This document shows, piece after piece, positions 26,032 to 34,896 of a stretch of DNA of 64,000 nucleotides. Position 1 is the first letter of the stretch. Each line of letters opens with the position of its first letter. The stretch comes from Lacrimispora algidixylanolytica (GTDB taxonomy: Bacteria; Bacillota; Clostridia; Lachnospirales; Lachnospiraceae). The stretch lies in assembly GCF_003609635.1 (NCBI RefSeq), contig NZ_MCIA01000008.1:1-64000 (forward strand). The letters run 5' to 3'. The notes under the pieces are model-generated. The model was not told the origin of the DNA. It ran no database searches and worked only from the letters and a program-made list of their open reading frames with translations. The position numbers were made by a program, and so were the translations under genes.

Positions 26032-26514
26032 TTACAAAACAATTTCCGCTCTCCCGTAGGTGCGGATTTTCACCGCCCCAGTAGTGATATCAACTGACAT
26101 TGTGCGGGCATAATTCTCTCCAACATCCTCCGCAGCAAGCCGTACACCTGAATTTTTTAATATCTGTTTTACACTGACTATATTCCTGGCACCAATATTA
26201 CCCAGAGTACTGTTTCCCTGCAGCTCAAACATCTTGGCTCCTCCAGCTATCTTGGCAACCAGACGTGGTTTTCTCGCTCCCATAATTTCTATCTTTCGAA
26301 AGGTTTCTGTAAGAGCGGTATCCGCATACTTAAAAGCATTACCATCACCAGTTCCGTACACTTCTGGGAGCATGATGTGTACCAGCGCTCCTAGTTTAAT
26401 CATGGGATCGTATAAGCTGATTCCAATACAGGAACCAAGTGCATATGTGATAAGAGTTCCCTCTTGCCTGGCGAACTTCATATCTGCGATCCCTACAGTA
26501 ATTTGTTTATCCAT
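26032..26514 (-). CDS. cheD: Chemoreceptor glutamine deamidase CheD
   Basis: A 160-residue papain-like deamidase that activates chemoreceptors and is held by CheC in the presence of CheY-P. Catalytic C29 in ALGSCIGI and H46 in LVHIMLP are present, with the family motif KIAGGAKMF. It overlaps the end of cheC by 8 bases, which fits the known CheC-CheD complex. Confidence 0.95.
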   Translation of the reverse strand: MDKQITVGIADMKFARQEGTLITYALGSCIGISLYDPMIKLGALVHIMLPEVYGTGDGNAFKYADTALTETFRKIEIMGARKPRLVAKIAGGAKMFELQGNSTLGNIGARNIVSVKQILKNSGVRLAAEDVGENYARTMSVDITTGAVKIRTYGRAEIVL

Positions 26515-27133
26515 TCGTAATCCCCAGTTTCTCCATCAAAAAATTCAGTGATTCAATATCTGGCATCATGAGAAGGTCGCTGTGAAGTACTTTTCCGCCA
26601 ATAACAAACTGGCCGCTAATCATCATCATTTTATCAGTTTGATAACCAAACTCTACCATCGGTACACTTAAAATTCCTCCCAGCATGTTAACAGCGATGT
26701 CTGGAACGGACAAATTTATTGTTACCTCACTTAATGTGGACATTGCATTTACATAAGATGAGATTATTATATTTCCAATTTCCTCAAGAGCGGATGTTTC
26801 CAGCACGTTTAACTGATAGTAGTCTTCAATTTCTTTATGCATAACGCTGCTAAGCACTTCATTGATAAAATCCAGCTTCAAAATAAATAGCATCAGTCCA
26901 TTTATTTCACCTGTCATTTTTACCAGAACTGCAGCTACGATCTCTTCTGGATCACCGAGGAATTGAATGGCTTCATTATAACCAAGGATCTGGACATCCG
27001 GAACCGTCATACGTACCGATTTTCCAAGCATAGAAGATAATGCAGTTGCTGAATTTCCGGTGCCTATACTGCCGATCTCACGAATTAAATCAAGGCCTAA
27101 TCCATTCATTTCATCATAACGTCTAATTTTCAT
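26507..27133 (-). CDS. cheC: CheY-P phosphatase CheC
   Basis: A 208-residue phosphatase of CheY-P that also binds CheD. Two CheC phosphatase motifs are visible: EIGSIGTGNSATALS (~19-33) and a second, EEIGNIIISSYVNAMS (~116-131). Both keep the E...N pattern used to hydrolyse CheY-P. An in-frame Met lies 8 residues in, but a GAGGG site fits the first ATG. It follows the rod gene flgG by 33 bases at the end of the large operon. Confidence 0.94.
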   Translation of the reverse strand: MKIRRYDEMNGLGLDLIREIGSIGTGNSATALSSMLGKSVRMTVPDVQILGYNEAIQFLGDPEEIVAAVLVKMTGEINGLMLFILKLDFINEVLSSVMHKEIEDYYQLNVLETSALEEIGNIIISSYVNAMSTLSEVTINLSVPDIAVNMLGGILSVPMVEFGYQTDKMMMISGQFVIGGKVLHSDLLMMPDIESLNFLMEKLGITNG

Positions 27134-27166
27134 TTCATCGCCCTCTTTCCTTAACGCCTACGATCT

Positions 27167-27940
27167 TTACCGTAGCGAATTAATTGTGGTTTCTACTTCA
27201 TCTGAAGTCTGTACCATCTTAAGTGCATAGGAATAGGCTCTTTGCGCCTCCATTAATCTTGTCATCTCAGTGGCAAGATCCGTGCCGGAATTCTCCAGAG
27301 CGCCTTTTACAACTTTTGCTTTTTCAAGAAGAATGGGCTCACCATTTTTTGCTGAAGCCACGTAACCGTTCCCGCCTACATCTTGAAGTCCATCCATTCT
27401 GTTAAATGTATATACTCCAATTGCTTTTGGGTCATGCTCTCCCTCATTCAATTCTTCTTTATCTTCTACCTCTTCGTCTTCCTTGTTTTCAGGATAGGAA
27501 GCTGGCTTCACATCATAGGATACTTCTACCTTATCCATATTCATAACTCGTTTTCCTTCTGTGTTAACAAGATAGAATTTATCTTCTGTTTTAGCAAGCT
27601 GAAAACGTCCATCTCTGGTATAGGTAACCTCTCCTGTTACAGGATCTTTTAACATAAAAAACCCTTCCCCAGGAATGGCATAATCATGTTCAAGTCCCGT
27701 TTCATTATATGGCATCGCACCCATATTGGTTTTTACACTATCAACGATTGTACCGCTTCCTGACTTAGCTGCATTTTCTCCCTTAGTATTTCTAACATTT
27801 TCATATACTAAATCAGAAAATACACCGTTTTGAGATTTATAACCCACGGTGTTGACATTTGCAATATTGTTGGACACAATGTTCATCTTAGTCTGCTGAT
27901 TTAATGCGCCCAACGCTCCTATGTAAAAAGATTGATTCAT
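27167..27940 (-). CDS. flgG: Flagellar rod/hook-family protein FlgG (FlhP-like)
   Basis: A 257-residue axial rod protein. The N-terminus has the rod signature (ALNQQTKMNIVSNNIANVNTVGYKSQ) and the C-terminus ENSGTDLATEMTRLMEAQRAYSYALKMVQTSDEV. It carries an acidic insertion (~EDEEVEDKEELNEGEHD, residues ~157-173) at the site where the adjacent paralogue also has one. The FlgF/FlgG distinction between the two neighbours is by order and similarity and could be reversed; Bacillus names would be FlhO/FlhP. Confidence 0.88.
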   Translation of the reverse strand: MNQSFYIGALGALNQQTKMNIVSNNIANVNTVGYKSQNGVFSDLVYENVRNTKGENAAKSGSGTIVDSVKTNMGAMPYNETGLEHDYAIPGEGFFMLKDPVTGEVTYTRDGRFQLAKTEDKFYLVNTEGKRVMNMDKVEVSYDVKPASYPENKEDEEVEDKEELNEGEHDPKAIGVYTFNRMDGLQDVGGNGYVASAKNGEPILLEKAKVVKGALENSGTDLATEMTRLMEAQRAYSYALKMVQTSDEVETTINSLR

Positions 27941-27954
27941 TCAATAACCCTCCC

Positions 27955-28758
27955 TTAAACTCTGCCTATATCACTTACGATTTTTCCCATAAGCTGATCA
28001 TACATTTTAAGTACCTGAGCCGCACTTTGAGATGCTCTTTGGCTAGTCATCATAGCTGTCATCTCTTCCATTGGATCAATGTTAGACCGCTCAATGGATT
28101 TCCACTGGATTCCGCCATTCACTACAGTGCCATCTTCTGTCGCTTTAAAGGTCCCATTATTTCCTTTTACAAGCTGAGTATAATCATTAAAATTAAAAAC
28201 GCCTATTTTTCCAAGTAGTACTGGCTCTTCTTCTTCGGATTCTGTTCCTTCCTCATCGCCTCCTACTCCCTTTAATGGCAGTTCATATATATTACCAGAT
28301 TTGTCAACTGTGATTCGATCCGTGGTCATCTCAATGGGATTACCATCTTCTCCAAGGACTCTCCCTTGAGAGGATAAACTTAAATATCCCTCCTGATCAA
28401 CACCAAAAGAGCCGTTCCTCGTATAAAGACGGTTTCCGTCCTTATCTTGAACAGCAAAAAAGCCAGGTTGTGTCAGTGCAAAATCCAAATTGTTTCCGGT
28501 CTCTTCCACATTTCCCTGATTATAGCTGGTTTTTGTAACGCCTACAGAACGAATCATGGATACTGAACCAATCTGTGTCGGATTACTTTTATTACGATTT
28601 CCATTGCGATAGAGCATTTCATCTTTAAATGTAGTGCTGACTAGACGATCAGACTTATATCCTGGGGTACTCACGTTTGTCATGTTATTACTGATTGTAT
28701 TCAAGTTCCGGTTCTGATATAGCATGCCAGACGCCAGATTATAAAACCCGTGAAACAT
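27955..28758 (-). CDS. flgF: Flagellar rod protein FlgF (FlhO-like)
   Basis: A 267-residue rod-family protein with N-terminal SGMLYQNRNLNTISNNMTNVSTPGYKS and C-terminal ERSNIDPMEEMTAMMTSQRASQSAAQVLKMYDQLM. An acidic insertion (GGDEEGTESEEEE, ~165-180) precedes the IGVFNFND strand. It lies 14 bases upstream of its paralogue and follows fliA. It probably forms the proximal part of the distal rod. Confidence 0.88.
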   Translation of the reverse strand: MFHGFYNLASGMLYQNRNLNTISNNMTNVSTPGYKSDRLVSTTFKDEMLYRNGNRNKSNPTQIGSVSMIRSVGVTKTSYNQGNVEETGNNLDFALTQPGFFAVQDKDGNRLYTRNGSFGVDQEGYLSLSSQGRVLGEDGNPIEMTTDRITVDKSGNIYELPLKGVGGDEEGTESEEEEPVLLGKIGVFNFNDYTQLVKGNNGTFKATEDGTVVNGGIQWKSIERSNIDPMEEMTAMMTSQRASQSAAQVLKMYDQLMGKIVSDIGRV

Positions 28759-28773
28759 ATTTTATCCCCTTCC

Positions 28774-29589
28774 TTATTTCCCATTTATAAAATTGGTCAA
28801 ATTAAGCCTTAGCTTTTGTATGGCGTTTGAATGAATCTGGGAGATTCTGGGCTCACTAACACTCATAACCTGAGCAATCTCCTTCATATTTAATTCGTCC
28901 ATATAATACAAAGAAATAACCTTTTGCTCATTTTCTTTTAAATTATTTATAGCAGTGACAAGAACCTGCTTAAATTCTTCCTGGAGATAATGATCTTCTG
29001 GTTGATCATTTTCATTAATAGAGGGAAGCTGAACAACCTTTTTATTCTCACTTCCGGCCTCCAAAACCATATCCAAAGAAAGCACACTGTAAATATTTGT
29101 CTTACCTAAAGCTTCCTGATATTTATCCAGGCTAATATTCATGTGATCTGCAGTTTCCTTGGGTGTTGGAAATCGCCCTAGACGGTTACATAATTCCATA
29201 GATGCACTGTCTAAATCTTTGGCGTTCTTTCTTACACTTCTTGGTATCCAGTCCTGTTTTCTTGCCATATCAATAATCATACCGCGTATCCGTTTTGAAA
29301 TATATGTCTCAAACTTAACATTCATATCTGGATCAAACTTTTCCAACCCACTCATGATTGTAAGGACCCCTTCGTTCACGATGTCTTCCACCTGAGCAAA
29401 GCTTAGGTATACGTCACGCATTTGAATGGATATACTCTTGACCATATACATATAACGCAGTACCAGCTCATGCTTGATCTTAATATCCTTATTCCGCTTA
29501 TATTTAACTAGTAACTCTTCATTGGTAAATTGACTAAAATCCTGTTCCATTCCGACTAACACTGCCTTTCTGACATAAGATTCTGTCAA
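28774..29589 (-). CDS. fliA: Flagellar sigma factor FliA (sigma-28/SigD)
   Basis: A 271-residue sigma-70-family factor for late flagellar and chemotaxis promoters. Region 2 (LVLRYMYMVKSISIQMRDVYLSFAQVEDIVNEG), region 3 (RKQDWIPRSVRKNAKDLD, typical of FliA) and region 4 helix-turn-helix (LNMKEIAQVMSVSEPRISQIHSNAIQKLR) are intact. The reading frame starts at a TTG overlapping the flhA stop, with a weak ribosome binding site; the ATG at 29550 would remove 13 residues and begins more like typical FliA. It is controlled by FlgM (11040) and presumably reads the TTA(T/A)...CGATA promoters of this window. Confidence 0.95.
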   Translation of the reverse strand: MTESYVRKAVLVGMEQDFSQFTNEELLVKYKRNKDIKIKHELVLRYMYMVKSISIQMRDVYLSFAQVEDIVNEGVLTIMSGLEKFDPDMNVKFETYISKRIRGMIIDMARKQDWIPRSVRKNAKDLDSASMELCNRLGRFPTPKETADHMNISLDKYQEALGKTNIYSVLSLDMVLEAGSENKKVVQLPSINENDQPEDHYLQEEFKQVLVTAINNLKENEQKVISLYYMDELNMKEIAQVMSVSEPRISQIHSNAIQKLRLNLTNFINGK

Positions 29590-31655
29590 ACGGTAATATT
29601 TCCGACTGCCTGAATCTGAATATTATTTGCAATCTCATTAAACGAAAGGACATATACATTGGGATAGAACTGCTCGATCAAGCGATAAAAATACAGCCTG
29701 ACAACCTGGCTTGTTAATACTACCGGCTTCTGATTTAAATCACTGAACTTTTTAATGTGTTCCCCCATTTGTCCGATTACCGATTGCATCACATCGGGGC
29801 TGAGGGCAAGATATACTCCTTGTTCGCCCTTTGCCATACTGCTGATAATATTTTTCTCCAGATCTGCATCCAGGGTTAGAACCTTCATCTGTCCTCCGTC
29901 ACAGAACATTCTTGTAATAGTTCTCTTTAAGGCGATTCTAATATTTTCAGTTATGACATCAATATCCCTGGTAACAGGAATCGAATCTACGATTGTATCC
30001 AGAATTGTCTCCATATCCTTAATCGGTACGCCCTCTTTTAAGAGATTATTAAGGATCTTTTGAAGATTTCCATATGTAAATTGGCTGGGGATCAATTCAT
30101 CCACCAGTTCTGCAGAATGCTTTTTCACATTCTCAAGTAACTGCATTACCTCCTGCCTTCCAAGCATTTCATAAGCATGCTGCTTGATGGTTTCAGACAG
30201 ATGAGTGAGCATAACAGAAAGTGGATCAATAACCGTATATCCGTAAATCTCTGCCATCTCTTTATTCTCAGGTCGAATCCACTTACTAGGGATTCCGTAC
30301 GCTGGCTCTACAGTTTCAATTCCATCTACCTCTCCAGAAAGCGTCGGAGGCTCCAGGGCCAGATAATAATCCACCAAGATCTCTCCCTTAGTAACTTCCT
30401 CACCTCTGATTTTAATCACATACTGATTGGTATTTAAGCTGGAACTATCTCTAAGCCTGACCGATGGTATTACAAATCCCATATCCTGGGCATATTGCCT
30501 TCGGAAAATGACGATACGGTTAATCATCTTTCCACCACTGCTCTCATCAATCAGTGGAATGAGACTGTAACCAAATTCCATCTCTATCGGTTCAACATTT
30601 ATTAAAGAATATACATTATTTACATCTCGATAATAAGATTCCTCATCAGAAGGTGCCTGAGATGCCTCTTCCACAGCATGTGCTGCTTCTAACATCTCTT
30701 CCCTAACTGCTGACTGTTTTACTTTTCTCTCCAGATGGAAACCGGAAGCAACAAGTACCACCGCCATAACTGCCAACTGAATTTTAGGCATACCTGGAAC
30801 TAACATAAGCACTACCATAACAGCTCCAGTCAGCATAATCGCTTTGGGCTGAGCTAGGAATTGTGCAGATACATCTTCGTTTAAGCTGCCTTCTGATACC
30901 GCTCTGGTTACAATCATACCGGTCGCTGTAGCAATTAAAAGAGAAGGAATTTGACTGACCAGTCCATCACCGACTGTAGCGATGCTGTATACCGTCATAA
31001 CCTCGGAAAATGGCATAGTAGCCTGAACCATACCTATTACTGCACCACCAATGAAGTTAACCGCTGCGATGATAAGGGACATAATGGCGTCTCCCTTAAC
31101 AAACTTGGTAGCACCATCCATGGCTCCGTAAAAATCGGCTTCCTTTTGTATCTTATATCGTCTCGTCTTTGCTTCCTGCTCATTAATTAAACCAGAACTT
31201 AAATCTGCATCAATGGCCATCTGCTTACCAGGCATAGCATCCAAGGTAAATCTGGCTGCTACTTCTGATACTCGCTCTGTACCTTTGGTAATAACAAGAA
31301 AGTTCATCAAGACAATAATAATGAATATGATAAAACCAACTACAATATTTCCCTGTAAAACGAAATCACCAAACGCTTTGATTACCTGGCCTGAGGCTCC
31401 CTGGTGCGACAAAATATTACGTGTGGAAGACACGTTTAAACCCAGCCGTAAAAGGGTGGTAATCAAGAGCAGAGATGGGAATATGGAAAATTCCAATGGC
31501 TCTCTAATGTTCATGCTTATCAGCAAGATAATCATGGACAGGGTTATATTTATGATAATCATTACATCCATAAAGAAGGGAGGCAATGGAATGATCAACA
31601 GAAGTACAATTATAATGACAAATACCACTACGGAATTCTTCAGTAAGTTCTTCAT
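29586..31655 (-). CDS. flhA: Flagellar export gate protein FlhA
   Basis: A 689-residue core of the type III export gate. The N-terminal ~320 residues hold about eight membrane segments with the family motifs TRLRLGLNVSSTRNILS-like and AMPGKQMAIDADL; the C-terminal ~350 residues form the cytoplasmic ring that docks chaperone-substrate complexes. The length is normal. It follows flhB by 40 bases and is followed directly by fliA, with no flhF or flhG between, unlike B. subtilis. Confidence 0.97.
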   Translation of the reverse strand: MKNLLKNSVVVFVIIIVLLLIIPLPPFFMDVMIIINITLSMIILLISMNIREPLEFSIFPSLLLITTLLRLGLNVSSTRNILSHQGASGQVIKAFGDFVLQGNIVVGFIIFIIIVLMNFLVITKGTERVSEVAARFTLDAMPGKQMAIDADLSSGLINEQEAKTRRYKIQKEADFYGAMDGATKFVKGDAIMSLIIAAVNFIGGAVIGMVQATMPFSEVMTVYSIATVGDGLVSQIPSLLIATATGMIVTRAVSEGSLNEDVSAQFLAQPKAIMLTGAVMVVLMLVPGMPKIQLAVMAVVLVASGFHLERKVKQSAVREEMLEAAHAVEEASQAPSDEESYYRDVNNVYSLINVEPIEMEFGYSLIPLIDESSGGKMINRIVIFRRQYAQDMGFVIPSVRLRDSSSLNTNQYVIKIRGEEVTKGEILVDYYLALEPPTLSGEVDGIETVEPAYGIPSKWIRPENKEMAEIYGYTVIDPLSVMLTHLSETIKQHAYEMLGRQEVMQLLENVKKHSAELVDELIPSQFTYGNLQKILNNLLKEGVPIKDMETILDTIVDSIPVTRDIDVITENIRIALKRTITRMFCDGGQMKVLTLDADLEKNIISSMAKGEQGVYLALSPDVMQSVIGQMGEHIKKFSDLNQKPVVLTSQVVRLYFYRLIEQFYPNVYVLSFNEIANNIQIQAVGNITV

Positions 31656-31695
31656 TCTTTTACACCATTTCTTTCAAGTATCTCTGCTGCTTTTT

Positions 31696-32757
31696 CTATT
31701 CGATGATTTTGTTATTCATACGGTATACATAAACCAGAATCTCTGCAACCATACCATAATACTCCGGAGGAATCTCCGCCCCAACCTGTGTGCTGGCAAA
31801 AATACCTCTTGCCAAAGGTTTGTTTTCTAATACGTATACTCCGTTCTCTTCACCGACTGCCACGATTCTAAGAGCTAGCTCGTCTTGCCCTTTTGCGACC
31901 AGCATAGGAGCACTGTCCTTTTCCAAATCATAGCGCAGGGCTACTGCAAAGTGGGTGGGGTTACGGATAATTACGTCTGCAGTGGGTACTGCCTGCATCA
32001 TACGGGACCTGGCTCTTTCTCGTTGTAAGTTCCGAATTCGTCCCTTAATTTCAGGATTTCCCTCTGTCTGTTTAAATTCTTCTTTTAAATCTTGTTTTGA
32101 CATCTTAATCTGGCGCTCATAATCCCACCATTGATAAAAATAGTCAAATGCTGCAATTGCTAAAAATACAATGGTAACTTTAAAAACCATACTCATTACG
32201 GAATTAAGTACAAAAACTGCTGAATCCAGGAAATCCATATCAATGGTTCTAGCAACTCCACGTAATTCGCCCATAATAATCTGATACAAAATAATAATTA
32301 AAATTGTAATTTTAATTATATTCTTTAGTAACTCGATCAAGCTTTTTAATGAGAACATGTTCTTGATGCCTTTTAAAGGATTTAGTCTGTTAAACTGAGG
32401 CACCATATTCTTCTTTGTAAATATAAATTTAGTCTGCAATCCTGTGCCAAAAATAGCTAGCAACATGGAAACAACAACAATGGGTACTGCTCCTTTTAAT
32501 ACGGCTGTAGCCATATCTAGGTATGCCCTTTTCGCATGATCAGACAATGTTTCTGCCATAGGTGCCAGACTAATGTATTTAATCATGAAATCCCGCATCG
32601 TACGGTACATGAGAGGAAACAGCATCTTTAACATCAAAAACGTTCCAAGTAGAGAACATATCATTACTACATCTTTACTGACTGCAACATGTCCCTTTTT
32701 CCGTTCGTCCCGCCGCTTTTTCGGGGTGGCTTTTTCGGTCTTTGAACTATCTGCCAT
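31696..32757 (-). CDS. flhB: Flagellar export switch protein FlhB
   Basis: A 353-residue export component with four membrane segments in the first ~215 residues and a cytoplasmic C-terminal domain. The autocleavage motif NPTH is present at ~266-269 in IIRNPTHFAVAL, so this is the active switch. Lies in the order fliP-fliQ-fliR-flhB-flhA. A second, NPTH-less copy of the cytoplasmic domain is encoded at 4408-4755. Confidence 0.97.
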   Translation of the reverse strand: MADSSKTEKATPKKRRDERKKGHVAVSKDVVMICSLLGTFLMLKMLFPLMYRTMRDFMIKYISLAPMAETLSDHAKRAYLDMATAVLKGAVPIVVVSMLLAIFGTGLQTKFIFTKKNMVPQFNRLNPLKGIKNMFSLKSLIELLKNIIKITILIIILYQIIMGELRGVARTIDMDFLDSAVFVLNSVMSMVFKVTIVFLAIAAFDYFYQWWDYERQIKMSKQDLKEEFKQTEGNPEIKGRIRNLQRERARSRMMQAVPTADVIIRNPTHFAVALRYDLEKDSAPMLVAKGQDELALRIVAVGEENGVYVLENKPLARGIFASTQVGAEIPPEYYGMVAEILVYVYRMNNKIIE

Positions 32758-32782
32758 GTTTCGTTTCTCACATCCTTTGCTC

Positions 32783-33544
32783 TTATAAAAGCTTTATTAT
32801 ATGCTGTACGGTTAAAAGCATCTGACTTATAATATCACTCAAATACTCTGACATAGGGGAAAACAAGAAGATAAGCATCAATAAGCCAACAATGAGCTTT
32901 GCCTGTATATTGACAACAAATATGTTTATCTGCGGTATGATTTTCATTAAGATTCCAACCGCGATTTCTACTAAAAATTCAATTGCGACAATTGGAAATG
33001 CAAACCTAACAGCCATAACCATACATTGAACAAATACCTCTGTCATCGCCCAAGCTACTTGCGGACCAAAAACCACCTGCCCATATGGGACAAATTCAGC
33101 CGATGTAATCAAAAGCTTAAAAAGTGCCAGATGACCATCAACTGCGAAAAACAGCAACATGAAATAAGTATGATATAGACTACCGCTTAATGCAATTTGC
33201 GCATTGCTTTGAGGATCAAAAATTGTAGCCATTGATAACCCCATCTGATAGTCTATCACGGAACCTGCAAACGTGATGACCAAAAAAAACAAATCAATCA
33301 CAAACCCAACTGCATATCCCATAGCAAATTCTTTCATGAGAATAACTGCATACTCAATAGAATTGACCGGTTCCGGTACTTGTGTAGAAGAAAAGGAGTA
33401 AATAAGAAGCGTGAACACCATCACCATTCCAGCCTTCACCTGCACCGGTATATTCTTTCTTCCTAAAATAGGGTTCAGCAGAATAAATCCTGACATTCTC
33501 ATAAGAATCAGGGAAAACAGCGTAATCTGTTCTATCTGCGGCAT
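32783..33544 (-). CDS. fliR: Flagellar export protein FliR
   Basis: A 253-residue polytopic membrane protein of the export gate, together with FliP and FliQ. About six hydrophobic segments are visible; family features include GFILLNPILGRKNIP near the start and FAFPIVAIEFLVEIAVGILMKIIPQINIF. A GAAAGGAAG site precedes the ATG. Order and spacing to fliQ (26 bases) and flhB (25 bases) are canonical. Confidence 0.95.
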   Translation of the reverse strand: MPQIEQITLFSLILMRMSGFILLNPILGRKNIPVQVKAGMVMVFTLLIYSFSSTQVPEPVNSIEYAVILMKEFAMGYAVGFVIDLFFLVITFAGSVIDYQMGLSMATIFDPQSNAQIALSGSLYHTYFMLLFFAVDGHLALFKLLITSAEFVPYGQVVFGPQVAWAMTEVFVQCMVMAVRFAFPIVAIEFLVEIAVGILMKIIPQINIFVVNIQAKLIVGLLMLIFLFSPMSEYLSDIISQMLLTVQHIIKLL

Positions 33545-33570
33545 TGAATTCTTCCTTTCTTTGCTTTTCC

Positions 33571-33831
33571 CTATCCCAGCATGGTATTAAAAATTTTTAT
33601 CGTAAAATCACTAAGCATGTCCATCATATTGCTTCCCATAATCAGTAGCATCAACCCTATGACAAGTAGCTTTGGCACAAAAGTTATGGTCTGCTCATGG
33701 ATCTGGGTTGCCGCCTGTAAGATGGAGATTATAATACCAATTATCATACTTACAACTAATACGGGACCAGCAAGCTTTACCGCTGCCCCAAACATCTCAT
33801 ACATCAAACTGCTAAGTGCAACTTCTGTCAT
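33571..33831 (-). CDS. fliQ: Flagellar export protein FliQ
   Basis: An 86-residue protein with two membrane helices (AAVKLAGPVLVVSMIIGIIISILQAATQI and LLVIGLMLLIMGSNMMDML), matching FliQ in size and pattern, including the conserved QAATQIHEQTITFVPK loop. It joins FliP and FliR in the gate. An AGGAGG site lies 8 bases before the ATG. Confidence 0.95.
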   Translation of the reverse strand: MTEVALSSLMYEMFGAAVKLAGPVLVVSMIIGIIISILQAATQIHEQTITFVPKLLVIGLMLLIMGSNMMDMLSDFTIKIFNTMLG

Positions 33832-33845
33832 AATAATACCTCCTG

Positions 33846-34508
33846 TCAGTAATGAAAGCTTTTAACCAGGTTTGTAAACAACAGCTCCCATCCATTAATC
33901 GTCACAAATAATAGAAGTTTGAAAGGAAGTGAGATCATTGCCGGAGGTAGCATTACCATACCCATGGACATAAGCGTACTGGATACAATAATATCCACTA
34001 GCATAAACGGCAGGAAAATCATAAATCCTGCAGTAAACGATCTCTTTAGCTCAGAGGTCATAAACGAAGGAATGACTACCGTCATTGGAAGGTCTTCTAA
34101 CTTCTCTGGCTTATCTATCTTAGCGAGATCACTAAAGACATTTAGAGTTTCTGTTTCCGTCTGTTTTAGCATAAAACGTTTCATCGGAACCTCTGCCCGT
34201 TTCAAAGCCTCATCTTGTTTTATCTCTTCCTTTATATAAGGCTGATAAGCATTTGTGTTGATATCTTTTATGACTGGATCCATGATAAACAAAGTTAAAA
34301 ACAATGCAATTCCTACCAAAACCATATTAGGTGGTGTTTGCTGGATTCCAAGAGCATTCCTTGTAAAAGACAAGATAATGACAATCCTTGTAAAGGATGT
34401 CATCATCACTAAAATAGAAGGCATCAACGAGATGATGGTTAGAATGAGAAAAATTTCAAGGGTTGGCATTCTTCCCCCATTGATATTAACCAAGGCATCT
34501 GTATTCAT
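33846..34508 (-). CDS. fliP: Flagellar export protein FliP
   Basis: A 220-residue export-gate protein. The conserved segments SLMPSILVMMTSFTRIVIILSFTRNALG and ...FMIFLPFMLVDIIVSSTLMSMGMVMLPPAMISLPFKLLLFV are intact. No cleavable signal peptide is obvious, as is common in Firmicutes. It follows fliO by 11 bases with a GGGAGGA site. Confidence 0.96.
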   Translation of the reverse strand: MNTDALVNINGGRMPTLEIFLILTIISLMPSILVMMTSFTRIVIILSFTRNALGIQQTPPNMVLVGIALFLTLFIMDPVIKDINTNAYQPYIKEEIKQDEALKRAEVPMKRFMLKQTETETLNVFSDLAKIDKPEKLEDLPMTVVIPSFMTSELKRSFTAGFMIFLPFMLVDIIVSSTLMSMGMVMLPPAMISLPFKLLLFVTINGWELLFTNLVKSFHY

Positions 34509-34519
34509 TCTGTTCCTCC

Positions 34520-34879
34520 CTACTCATCTTTCCTGTGTCTATCTGTATATTTCTTAAGAATTTTTTTAAAATCCAGATACCCCTCAGCGCCCGGAAACGG
34601 TGAGGATTCGTACCCTTCTGCATCAATATCATCTTCTGGTATTTCAGCAAGAAGGGTAATCTGAGAAGCCGCGATGCCGATAAAATAATAATGACTGCCT
34701 AATCGAACAATAGCAACCGCCTTATCTTGACCCAGCGGAAGTCTGTCTAGCATCTGCATATGTGTACCCCCACGTTTTAACCCGATGCCCTTACCAAGAC
34801 TTTTTGTAAATACATAGCTTAGGTACAAAATTAAAATCGTGATAATTAATACTGATACCAGACTTATAACACTGTTCAA
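34520..34879 (-). CDS. fliO: Flagellar export-gate assembly protein FliO/FliZ
   Basis: A 119-residue single-span protein: one membrane helix (~4-24, ISLVSVLIITILILYLSYVF) followed by a FliO-type cytoplasmic domain (MQMLDRLPLGQDKAVAIVRLGSHYYFIG). FliO helps FliP ring assembly. The start is TTG, supported by GGGAG 9 bases upstream. Its place between fliY and fliP is canonical. Confidence 0.88.
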   Translation of the reverse strand: MNSVISLVSVLIITILILYLSYVFTKSLGKGIGLKRGGTHMQMLDRLPLGQDKAVAIVRLGSHYYFIGIAASQITLLAEIPEDDIDAEGYESSPFPGAEGYLDFKKILKKYTDRHRKDE

Positions 34880-34896
34880 CGACTGTCACTCCCTCT

